Shown piece by piece: positions 1 to 5,828 of a stretch of 5,828 nucleotides of DNA. A program made the translations under genes and the position numbers. A model generated the notes under the pieces. The model saw only the letters and a program-made list of their open reading frames with translations, had not been told where the DNA came from and made no database searches. The stretch is from Bacteroidaceae bacterium. GTDB lineage: Bacteria > Bacteroidota > Bacteroidia > Bacteroidales > Bacteroidaceae. How positions within the stretch are numbered: the first letter of the stretch is position 1; the number at the start of each line of letters is the position of its first letter. The stretch covers positions 1 to 5,828 of the forward strand of contig CAAFRW010000149.1 of NCBI GenBank assembly GCA_900765575.1. The letters are read 5' to 3'.

Positions 1-97
1 AAAACACTTTTTGTAAACGAAGAAAATAATTTATAGAATACGATAAATCTGAAGACAAAAAAGAGCTTTTCGGAGAACCTGTAGAAATGGCAGACAC

Positions 98-192
98 CTG
101 ACATCTGTCACATCATGAGAAGATAACAATGCAATGTAAGAGTTTGAATACTAAATAAATAGTATGCTTGTGACAGATGTGACAGATGTCAG
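98..192. repeat. 17-bp perfect inverted repeat, long loop, T-rich flank
   Basis: The arm at 98-114 (CTGACATCTGTCACATC) is the exact reverse complement of 176-192, separated by 61 bases. The loop carries a second small hairpin, ATACTA at 148-153 against TAGTAT at 160-165. On the plus strand the right arm is followed within five bases by a run of eight T, a G and seven more T. A plus-strand transcript would therefore end in a stem followed by U-rich RNA. It could be a terminator with a large loop, a protein-binding palindrome, or the relic of a mobile element end. The repeat itself is plain in the sequence; its role is unknown. Confidence 0.6.
169..189. repeat. Two and a third copies of a 9-bp tandem repeat (TGTGACAGA)
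   Basis: TGTGACAGA occurs at 169-177 and again at 178-186, followed by a partial TGT. The second copy forms most of the right arm of the surrounding inverted repeat. The left arm has only one equivalent copy, so the duplication probably arose after the palindrome. It also creates the Val-Thr-Asp-Val-Thr-Asp and Ile-Cys-His-Ile-Cys-His look of the frames that cross it. Confidence 0.6.
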
Positions 193-497
193 TACCGTTT
201 TTTTTGTTTTTTTGAAATTCATGGAATTCAGTCTGTTTTCTTCCTTGATAACCCAAGGACTCTCCTATACTTGGCGATTCGCTTCTTTGCATCAAGTCTT
301 GTCTTTTCGCTTGCGTCACCCTAAAGTATCCTCTTTTACTCACAACCTGCTGATAATCAATAGAGCTATTTGTATGGCCGGACTAAGTGATGAAGTCAGG
401 GAATACAACAAAACGAAACAATGTACAACCGTTTTAATGCTTTTGCAATGCGGTGCTATTTTTAACTATATTCTATTTCTCTGATTTTTATCTGACT

Positions 498-3320
498 CTA
501 TTTTGTATTGATAGGAATCAGTTTTACACTGCTGTTCAGTCCGGAAGGCATGGGAGCCCAATGACCATAGGTCGTTTTCTTATATTTTAGGTCTACCATA
601 TTGATTTCGTTGAAAATGCGCCAGATGATTCCGTTTCGGTCGTAAGAGGCGATACGGTTGGCAGGCAGGTTGGTGACCTCTATTTCTATCCGGTTGAGTC
701 CGGAAGTTAACAGGTTTCCTACTTTTATGCGGAACGGCACAGCCCAGACTATACCCGCTTCTTTTCCGTTTATGCGTACCCGTGCGCTTTCTCTGACATC
801 TCCCAAATCAAGTATCCAGTCATCGGCCTGCATCTCCGGCAGAGTGAAATCAAGTGTGTATACACCGGTACCCATATTCTCTTTTGCGGCAGTCAACGGG
901 AGGTTAGTCCACGATTGTGTTGTGTCGATAGTATATGTTCCTGCGATGGCAGGTTCACTATGCAGAAAGTGAAATTTCCATCCATGGTCCAGACAAAGGC
1001 TGATGGGTTGCTCCTCTATATAAGTCCATAGACGTTGCATTTTCCGGGGTGTTGAGTAGGTTTGAAGGATAATGGATTCTCCGGATTTCAGTTGCAAGTA
1101 GACTTGCGCTTTCCCTTCATGCTGACGCAGACGCGCTTCGCCGGATTCGCCGGTCATCGGGTTGAACAAGGCCGCGCTTTGTGCCGGAATACCCAAAGTT
1201 ATCCATCCGTCAATGTCTTTATTTTGTAGAGATGAGATAAAATAATGGTATCCGGTTTCATTCTTCCGGCGTATAGCATGGAGCCCATACCGTGTTTTCA
1301 TCTCTTCGGGAGGTGTACCGCATAAATCTAATGTACGGGCATAGTCGGTTCCCGTCAGGATTCGTCCCTTACCGAACGGATGAATCGAAGAGTCGGCAAA
1401 AGAACGTGTGCCGATGGCTTTCTTTGCGTCTTCCTGAATGGAAGAGTTTACGGTGGAGGAGTGTACAGTAAAAGAAGAAATTTCTGTATGAAAATCCTTA
1501 CGGCGCTTCTCCAATTGGCTCAATCCGGGGACATCTTCCGGATAATGGTGTAGAAACAGGATGGTGGCGCCTTGCCGGGCTAGTTGTATAAGTTGTTTCA
1601 ATACCTCTACCGGCATCCGTTTGGCTCCGGGTATAATCAGGGCTTTATAAGAAGTTCCTCCTTGCGTTACCAGTTTTCCATCAACGCATCGGGTGGATTG
1701 GATAAAGCGGTCGGAGATGTAATCTACGTCGTAACCACATTCAAGTATCTTATTTACCGTTTCAATGAATTCGGGAGCCAACCGTCCCATGTCGTGAATG
1801 CTGAATTCGATAACTCGTGCTCCTTTCTTTCCCTCTTTTTCGTGCCAGATATCGTAAATAGGCAGGTAGACCAAAAAATCATTATCCGGCTTCCCCATTT
1901 GCAAGAATGATTGGCAACGGGTAATATATTGGAAGAATGCCGGAGCGTCCCGCCAGATAGAGTTGGTCGGAGACATGTTGACAGATGCGTAGAATTGCCA
2001 TCCGGGCCAGGAAGCTTCTTTGGGTGAATAGGGCGTTCCATGAAAAAACATGTGGTTGACGCCTGCCGTAAACATGAAGTCCATATCCGGTTTGCACTGC
2101 GAGAGCGATGCGCGGAAATGCTCTGTCAACCAAGTAAAAGTTTCGGATGAAGTATAAGGTTTGCCCGTAAGGTGTGCTGCCGAGGAAGCGTATTTCAGCA
2201 TAGACAGGTCCGAATCATTTCGTCGTGTAAGCGAATCTTGCCTCAGTCCGTTGATATGGAAGGAGGAGAGACCGAACCCTTCGCATTCGGGAATATCCAC
2301 GATGGAATAGGTATCTATCAAATTAGAGGGGGAACCGTGTGCTTGATTGCGGGTGATGCTTCCGTGGCGATGCGCCCATTGGGTCCATTGCGTGGTGAAA
2401 TATTCATTTAATAGGTCGGATATTGTTTCCCGATAGTCGGATAACAGTCTGCCCGTAAGGTCTGTACGTTCTTCATTCAAGAATTCAGGAAAATATCGTT
2501 CCAGCCGATAGCCTCTTCTTCGGGCAAACTCTTCCAGAAAATCAGGAGTCCAGTCGGCACGATGTACTTCATATGAGTCATTAAAAAAAGTGTGCGGATA
2601 TGGAGTTCCGCTCTCTCCGAATGCCTTGTCGAATTTTTGAAGATAACGTTGTACAGCCCCTTTCGAGAAGTGGTCTATTACATATCCTTCACCTCCCGGA
2701 GCAGCCCGTTCTACCCTCAGTAACCGCTTTCCTATATAGAGGGCAATCAGTTTCCACTCGCCCTTCGGAGCCTCCCAATAGAGTGTTTGCCCTTTCACCT
2801 TTTTAGTAAGCTCTATACATCGGTTCTGGTGATAAGCCATCAGGCAGCCTAGCCGGGCAAACGGTCGTTGAATTTCGTCCTGTACCGCTAAATCCAACCG
2901 GACAGCCTGCCCTCCTTGTATGATATAGGTTTGAAACAGAGCTTGTGTAGCAGCATCTTCCAATGTTACCTCCGGACCACCGAACGGCCATCCCGTTCCG
3001 GTTGTCATGCTTATCTGCAAGTCATTCCGTTTGCCTTCCTCCTGTGTAAACCGTAGCATTTCCATCCATCGGGGCGATAAGTAAGGTATATTGCTGGCTT
3101 CATTTCCCTGTACTCCGTAGATGGGCGTAATTTCAAGTTCTCCCAATCCTGCACAGGCATATTCTTTCATATTGGTTGTTAAATTATTTTCATCCACGGC
3201 ACTTCCCATCCACCACCATCTTGTACCCGGACGAGCTTCGTTTGGGACGGAAGGCCATTCTTGTGCAAACATAGAGAAGACGGGAAATAACAAGCCGAAA
3301 AGTAATAGAAAAAATTTCAT
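498..3320 (-). CDS. Secreted glycoside hydrolase, GH106 alpha-L-rhamnosidase type
   Basis: This complete 940-residue protein probably removes alpha-linked L-rhamnose from plant or microbial glycans in the periplasm or at the cell surface. Residues 1-19 form a signal peptide (Lys then a Leu/Phe core, ending near Met-Phe-Ala-Gln) with no lipobox cysteine. GH106-style motifs follow: PGTRWWWMGSAVD at 31-43, TTGTGWPFGG at 106-115, FFNDSYEVHRADWTP at 245-259, RNQAHGSPSN at 324-333, IPECEGFG at 343-350, SSETFTWL at 391-398 and MFFHGTPYSP at 424-433. Conserved Glu345, Glu347 and Glu393 are candidate active-site acids, but I cannot assign the catalytic pair. Residues about 500-600 look like an alpha/beta amidotransferase-like domain (ALIIPGAKRMP). 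Residues about 775-935 look like a GH2-type sugar-binding beta-sandwich (GVYTLDFTLP, VRINGKEAGIVW). The start is fixed by the signal peptide and an AAGGGG two bases upstream. Length is normal for the family. Family assignment is strong; the exact substrate is inferred. Confidence 0.87.
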   Translation of the reverse strand: MKFFLLLFGLLFPVFSMFAQEWPSVPNEARPGTRWWWMGSAVDENNLTTNMKEYACAGLGELEITPIYGVQGNEASNIPYLSPRWMEMLRFTQEEGKRNDLQISMTTGTGWPFGGPEVTLEDAATQALFQTYIIQGGQAVRLDLAVQDEIQRPFARLGCLMAYHQNRCIELTKKVKGQTLYWEAPKGEWKLIALYIGKRLLRVERAAPGGEGYVIDHFSKGAVQRYLQKFDKAFGESGTPYPHTFFNDSYEVHRADWTPDFLEEFARRRGYRLERYFPEFLNEERTDLTGRLLSDYRETISDLLNEYFTTQWTQWAHRHGSITRNQAHGSPSNLIDTYSIVDIPECEGFGLSSFHINGLRQDSLTRRNDSDLSMLKYASSAAHLTGKPYTSSETFTWLTEHFRASLSQCKPDMDFMFTAGVNHMFFHGTPYSPKEASWPGWQFYASVNMSPTNSIWRDAPAFFQYITRCQSFLQMGKPDNDFLVYLPIYDIWHEKEGKKGARVIEFSIHDMGRLAPEFIETVNKILECGYDVDYISDRFIQSTRCVDGKLVTQGGTSYKALIIPGAKRMPVEVLKQLIQLARQGATILFLHHYPEDVPGLSQLEKRRKDFHTEISSFTVHSSTVNSSIQEDAKKAIGTRSFADSSIHPFGKGRILTGTDYARTLDLCGTPPEEMKTRYGLHAIRRKNETGYHYFISSLQNKDIDGWITLGIPAQSAALFNPMTGESGEARLRQHEGKAQVYLQLKSGESIILQTYSTPRKMQRLWTYIEEQPISLCLDHGWKFHFLHSEPAIAGTYTIDTTQSWTNLPLTAAKENMGTGVYTLDFTLPEMQADDWILDLGDVRESARVRINGKEAGIVWAVPFRIKVGNLLTSGLNRIEIEVTNLPANRIASYDRNGIIWRIFNEINMVDLKYKKTTYGHWAPMPSGLNSSVKLIPINTK

Positions 3321-3322
3321 AT

Positions 3323-3328
3323 CCCCTT
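3323..3328 (-). promoter_or_regulatory. Shine-Dalgarno-like site of the hydrolase gene
   Basis: Read on the minus strand, AAGGGG lies two bases before the ATG at 3318-3320. It is purine-rich and SD-like but closer to the start than usual. Bacteroidetes depend little on this element, so it supports the chosen start only modestly; the signal peptide that begins at this ATG is the stronger argument. Confidence 0.4.
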
Positions 3329-3404
3329 GTTTTATACGTATTTAATAGTGTATAAAAAACTCTTATTATTGTGCTGTGTAACATATCTGAAGAGCTTTCT
3401 CCCA

Positions 3405-3436
3405 CGAAAATAGCCCATTTACCTATACTAATGAAA
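3405..3436 (-). promoter_or_regulatory. Possible weak promoter of the hydrolase gene
   Basis: On the minus strand TATTTTCG (3405-3412) matches the Bacteroidetes -7 box TAnnTTTG at all but one fixed position. TTTC (3433-3436) matches the -33 box TTTG at three of four positions. The 20-base spacer is in the normal range. Transcription would begin near 3398 and give a leader of roughly 75-80 bases. Both boxes are imperfect in AT-rich DNA, so chance is a real alternative. Confidence 0.3.
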
Positions 3437-3463
3437 TATATTTGAGGATTTTTTCTCCATATC

Positions 3464-3494
3464 TTTTTTTATTAAAGATATATTCCTACATTTG
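3464..3494 (+). promoter_or_regulatory. Possible plus-strand promoter with a perfect -7 box
   Basis: TACATTTG at 3487-3494 fits TAnnTTTG exactly on the plus strand. The TTTT at 3464-3467, 19 bases upstream inside a T run, matches three of four bases of the -33 TTTG. Transcription would start near 3501. No plus-strand gene follows, so the box either serves a non-coding RNA or is a chance match in AT-rich DNA. Confidence 0.3.
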
Positions 3495-3495
3495 T

Positions 3496-3530
3496 CACGT
3501 TCAAATAAGATTTGAATAGGTATTAACGTG
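3496..3530. repeat. Nested inverted repeat just after the plus-strand -7 box
   Basis: TTCAAAT (3500-3506) pairs with ATTTGAA (3510-3516) across a three-base loop. Around it CACG (3496-3499) pairs with CGTG (3527-3530), leaving a ten-base bulge on one side. The first base of a transcript from the adjacent box would fall within this structure. It could be a 5' stem of an RNA or a binding site for a regulator; the sequence alone does not decide. Confidence 0.45.
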
Positions 3531-3868
3531 GGCAATGTATTAGGATTGTATATGGATAAGTATACAGATTAGATGCTGTTCTCCGAAAGCTATTGGGTAA
3601 TGAATCTATTCGGATGTATACTGGGCGTCAAGAGATTTTTAATACAACAGATTCTATAAATGATTCTCTCATAGTTGAAAATACCTTTATCTTATTTTGA
3701 AGATAGTGTGCTTTTTCGGCCTGCTTTTCTTCAGATGAATATGGAAGTTGGTAAACTTCAATAATATGTTTCGTAGCTAATTATGTGTGATTAGCTAAGT
3801 TTGTATTAGTATATTAGAGTTAACGAGTGTAGAGGGGCAGCCGGGATGGCTCCCCCTTTACTATTTTT
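3501..3868 (+). ncRNA. Candidate non-coding RNA in the long gap
   Basis: This is a tentative call from signals at both ends. A perfect TAnnTTTG box lies just upstream and a GC-rich stem followed by a T-rich tract lies at the 3' end. Between them are several compact hairpins: TATCTT/AAGATA (3688-3705), GAAGTT/AACTTC with a four-base loop (3744-3759) and TAGCTAAT/ATTAGCTA (3774-3797). No frame inside looks coding. A second perfect -7 box, TAAGTTTG at 3796-3803, could drive a much shorter RNA instead. I do not recognise a known RNA family, and about 368 bases is long for a small RNA. The strand is opposite to both flanking genes. Confidence 0.2.
3833..3868 (+). terminator. GC-rich stem followed by a T-rich tract
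   Basis: AGGGGCAGCC (3833-3842) pairs with GGCTCCCCCT (3848-3857) in nine of ten positions, with one C-C mismatch and a five-base GGGAT loop. It is followed on the plus strand by TTACTATTTTT. The minus-strand flank is not T-rich, so if it is a terminator it works on the plus strand. It is clearly more GC-rich than its surroundings. No plus-strand gene lies upstream in the gap. Confidence 0.45.
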
Positions 3869-3999
3869 AGGGGATTCGACTATTTATCAATAAGGGAGAT
3901 TTTCGTCTCTGTGAGTGGAACTATCTGCAAATCTTTCCGTAATTTTAGAAAACATCCTGTTAACTCCAGCATCTTTTGCACTTTCTTTAAAGTTGTTAT

Positions 4000-4007
4000 C
4001 AAAAATA
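4000..4007 (-). promoter_or_regulatory. Perfect minus-strand -7 box beside the repeat array
   Basis: Read on the minus strand this is TATTTTTG, an exact TAnnTTTG match. No TTTG-like -33 element is found at the usual distance. That position lies inside the first unit of the 22-bp repeats. If active it would give the hydrolase gene a leader of about 670 bases. The missing -33 makes it doubtful unless an activator binding the repeats replaces it. Confidence 0.18.
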
Positions 4008-4008
4008 C

Positions 4009-4090
4009 ATGAGTACTTACATAAGGTGATGAGAGTACTCTCGCAAGGTATCGAGACTACTAGCGTAAGCTATCGGGAGTACTTATGTAA
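4009..4090. repeat. Array of four imperfect repeats with an exact 22-bp period
   Basis: The word AGTACT begins at 4012, 4034 and 4078, and ACTACT takes its place at 4056, so the spacing is exactly 22 bp each time. The units read roughly AGTACT, a TACGTAAG-like block, then GTATCGAG; the fourth is cut short. The second unit includes a perfect 12-bp palindrome, GAGAGTACTCTC at 4031-4042. The outer units are complementary to each other: TTACATAAG at 4017-4025 against CTTATGTAA at 4082-4090. There are no spacers and no cas genes, so this is not CRISPR. A period near two helical turns would suit proteins binding one face of DNA, but a dispersed genomic repeat is equally possible. Confidence 0.7.
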
Positions 4091-4319
4091 AAATGTAACA
4101 TAGGTCTTGTGGATTGCCATAGAATGGTTAAAAGAGGATAACAGAAAACGAATAGAGAATACTCAATCATATAACGTGTGACAGACACAAAACCAAAAGA
4201 GAGTGCCGAAAACGTTGCAAAGGGTGACGGATGACAGTGCTATAAGGCGAGTGTTTCTAAAAGAAGGAATCTTTTTATTAGCGTGCATAGACGTTTGTAA
4301 TATAGTTATTTATAACATA

Positions 4320-4357
4320 AAGAGCGGTAGCGCTCTAACGAAAACACCACCGCTCTT
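4320..4357 (-). terminator. Terminator of the symporter gene, with two possible stems
   Basis: Twenty-three bases below the symporter stop, a perfect nine-base stem forms between 4349-4357 and 4320-4328 (AAGAGCGGT with ACCGCTCTT, minus strand). On that strand it runs into TTATGTTATAAAT, which is moderately T-rich. A shorter fold uses the same 3' arm: AGAGCG, a CTAC loop and CGCTCT (4336 down to 4321). The T-rich side and its position fit termination of the minus-strand gene. The weak T tract lowers certainty. Confidence 0.6.
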
Positions 4358-4380
4358 CTGATTGGATATAGTAAATACTA

Positions 4381-5828
4381 CTATTTGGCTGTTTTATTCT
4401 TCTTATTTTTAAAGAAGAGATGGGCACTTAAAAATCCCACAAAGAAAATCAGCATTGTACCGAACACGATAGCCAGATATTCGTGAATGATGGGGAGATG
4501 CCAGCCGAATACTTCATTGAAGTAGGAGGTAAGGGAAATCCAACAGATAAGGAGTACTCCACATATCACACTGATAATGGCATCAATATTTCGTGCTTTC
4601 TTCGATAGATATCCCAACAGGAACAATCCCAGCATACCTCCACTGAAAATAGAGGATAATTTCCACCAAGCATCCAATATGCTTTCTACATTCAATAAGG
4701 CTATGGCAATAATAATTCCTAGAACGCCGACTACCAGACTTGATATTTTTAAGACCAATAGTTGTTCTTTATCGGATGTATTTTTACGGAAGCGTTTGTA
4801 ATAGTCCGTCAGGATAATGGTTGAAGAACTGGTAACGCTGGTTGCTACCGTACTCATACCTGCTGCAAAGATGGAGGCGATAAGCAGACCGGTCATTCCT
4901 ACCGGTAATTGTTTCACAATAAAGAAGGGAAATACATAATCTGCTTTGATGCCTTCTGCCGGTAATAAATCGGGATATACCTGGTAGTAGGCGTACAAGG
5001 CCGTACCAATTAAGAAAAAGATAGCGGATACCGGAATAAACAGGTAACCTCCGAATAGGGCGGAGAATTTAGCTTGCTTTTCGCTTTTGGCTGTATGGTA
5101 ACGCTGAACATAATTTTGGTCGATTCCATAGTTCTGCAAGTTGATGAATACACCGTAAATCAGGCAAACCCAGAAAGTGGAATGGCTTAAATCACCGCTT
5201 AAGTCTCCTAAATAGAATTTATTGTCGGCCATTGCGATGTCAAATGTCTGCATGGGGCCTTCAGGCATGGAGAATAATAGGATAAGCAGACATGCCAACG
5301 CTCCTCCAATCAGGATGAAACCTTGGATAGCTTCGGTCCAGATAACAGCTTTGATACCTCCCAGCATAGAATAGATGATGATGGCAACGCTGGTGATGAT
5401 GATAACCATTTGTATGTTCCATCCCATCAGGATATTCATAGGAAGTGCCAACAAGAAGAGTATGGAACCCATACGCGCAATCTGTGTCAGCAAGTAACAG
5501 GCAGACGCGTAGAGTCGTGCCCAGGTACCGAAACGTTGTTCGAGGAAGCTGTATGCCGATACGCTGCCCATGCTTCGGTAAAATGGTACGAAATATTTAG
5601 CCGCGAAATAGGAGGCTATCGGGATAGACATACTGAAGACGAAAGCGTTCCAGTCTCCGGCAAAAGCTTTTCCCGGATATCCCAAGTAGCTGATACTGCT
5701 TACATAGGTAGCGAAAATAGACATTCCTACTACCCAGCCCGGCAGGCTGCGACCGGCAGAGGTAAAGTCATCGGATGAGGTTTTCTTTTTAAAAAAGGAA
5801 CAGCCAAAAATGACTATACACCCTGTAA
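4381..5828 (-). CDS. Sodium:solute symporter family transporter, N-terminus cut off
   Basis: This inner-membrane protein of the SSS (SSF) family probably couples sodium entry to uptake of a sugar, sugar acid or similar small solute. The frame is open to the right edge, giving 481 visible residues and a TAG stop. The ATG at 5722-5724 is not the start, because in-frame sequence before it encodes the family's first loop, KKKTSSDDFTSAGRSLPGWV at visible residues 13-32. About twelve hydrophobic segments follow, near residues 33-57, 59-84, 105-134, 138-163, 167-188, 216-236, 254-281, 309-331, 357-380, 395-408, 417-436 and 450-472. Most of the first helix is missing. The family signature YSMLGGIKAVIWTEAIQG lies at 152-169. 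The Ser/Thr-rich FAAGMSTVATSVTSSST (320-336) corresponds to the sodium-binding helix of the family. The tail is basic (KNKKNKTAK). Substrate cannot be read from sequence; the nearby hydrolase only hints at a sugar. Confidence 0.92.
   Translation of the reverse strand, partial: TGCIVIFGCSFFKKKTSSDDFTSAGRSLPGWVVGMSIFATYVSSISYLGYPGKAFAGDWNAFVFSMSIPIASYFAAKYFVPFYRSMGSVSAYSFLEQRFGTWARLYASACYLLTQIARMGSILFLLALPMNILMGWNIQMVIIITSVAIIIYSMLGGIKAVIWTEAIQGFILIGGALACLLILLFSMPEGPMQTFDIAMADNKFYLGDLSGDLSHSTFWVCLIYGVFINLQNYGIDQNYVQRYHTAKSEKQAKFSALFGGYLFIPVSAIFFLIGTALYAYYQVYPDLLPAEGIKADYVFPFFIVKQLPVGMTGLLIASIFAAGMSTVATSVTSSSTIILTDYYKRFRKNTSDKEQLLVLKISSLVVGVLGIIIAIALLNVESILDAWWKLSSIFSGGMLGLFLLGYLSKKARNIDAIISVICGVLLICWISLTSYFNEVFGWHLPIIHEYLAIVFGTMLIFFVGFLSAHLFFKNKKNKTAK

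Larger units (their letters stand above)
1..497. other. Intergenic region downstream of the hydrolase gene, no supported gene
   Basis: This stretch lies 3' of the minus-strand hydrolase gene. Open frames on both strands (minus 113-343, plus 164-484) lack a convincing ribosome binding site and family resemblance. Their low-complexity stretches come directly from the TGACAGATG repeats and the T tracts, so I do not call them genes. The only structured element is the inverted repeat at 98-192. In plus frame 1 the window opens with eleven sense codons ending in TAG at 34-36. This could be the tail of a plus-strand gene entering from the left, but it is too short to support. I see no good terminator for the hydrolase gene immediately below its stop: the best fold there is only a few base pairs long. 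Confidence 0.6.
3321..4319. other. Long hairpin-rich intergenic region without a supported gene
   Basis: About 1 kb separates the hydrolase start from the symporter terminator, which is long for two genes on the same strand. The frames inside are short and lack start signals and recognisable protein content. Examples are plus 3573-3659 (28 codons), plus 3915-4103 (GTG start) and a 38-codon minus frame starting at 4170. The region holds promoter-like boxes on both strands, a nested inverted repeat (3496-3530), small hairpins (3688-3705, 3744-3759, 3774-3797), a GC-rich terminator-like stem (3833-3868) and a 22-bp repeat array (4009-4090). From 4091 to 4319 I see nothing definite beyond short TGACAG-like words near 4178 and 4225. 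Confidence 0.6.

Noticed and set aside
113..343. Minus-strand frame of 76 codons
   Set aside because: It overlaps the same repeats, and its ICHICHK stretch is a direct reading of the tandem repeat. No family resemblance or start signal supports it.
164..484. Plus-strand frame of 106 codons
   Set aside because: It starts in the TGACAGATG tandem repeat, crosses the T tract, has no ribosome binding site and resembles no family I know. Its composition is explained by the repeats.
3578..3591. GTTCTCCGAAAGCT here nearly matches the reverse complement of about 64-78, suggesting inverted ends around the hydrolase gene
   Set aside because: The match is about 14 bases with one gap. A match of that size between some pair of sites is expected by chance in a window this long, and no transposase or target duplication is seen.
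4009..4090. CRISPR array
   Set aside because: Units are contiguous with a 22-bp period, have no unique spacers, and no cas gene is in view.
3915..4103. Plus-strand frame of 62 codons in the long gap
   Set aside because: It has a GTG start without a convincing binding site, and its C-terminal half is a reading of the 22-bp repeats.
4174..4237. TGACAG-like words resembling the repeat at 169-192
   Set aside because: The shared words are only six to eight bases long with no common spacing, too little to call a related element.
5323..5778. Plus-strand frame of 151 codons inside the symporter gene
   Set aside because: It is antisense to a well-recognised transporter, is rich in charged and rare residues, and has no family resemblance.

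Overview
The window looks like chromosomal DNA from a gut Bacteroides or close relative. The base composition is moderate and the intergenic DNA is AT-rich. The two real genes are of types common in that group: a secreted GH106-type glycoside hydrolase and a sodium/solute symporter. Several perfect TAnnTTTG boxes, the -7 element of Bacteroidetes promoters, occur in the larger gap. The genus is inferred from style; no species marker is present.

Layout. 1-497 is a gap holding a 17-bp inverted repeat with a 9-bp tandem duplication in one arm and a T-rich tract beyond it. 498-3320 (minus) is a complete gene for a 940-residue secreted glycoside hydrolase of the GH106 alpha-L-rhamnosidase type. 3321-4319 is an unusually long gap of about 1 kb with no convincing gene. 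It contains many hairpins: a plus-strand promoter-like box followed by a nested inverted repeat, a GC-rich terminator-like stem, and an array of four 22-bp repeat units. 4320-4357 is a likely terminator for the gene to its right. 4381-5828 (minus) is a sodium:solute symporter whose first residues lie beyond the right edge.

How the genes relate. Both genes are on the minus strand, with the symporter upstream. The terminator and the 1-kb gap argue against a simple operon, so the hydrolase probably has its own promoter. A plausible but unproven link is that the periplasmic enzyme releases a sugar that the inner-membrane symporter imports. No SusC/SusD pair or sensor is in view, so this cannot be called a polysaccharide utilisation locus from the window alone.

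I found no clear new biological system. The parts most worth a second look are the 22-bp repeat array, the possible non-coding RNA at about 3501-3868, and the inverted repeat at 98-192.
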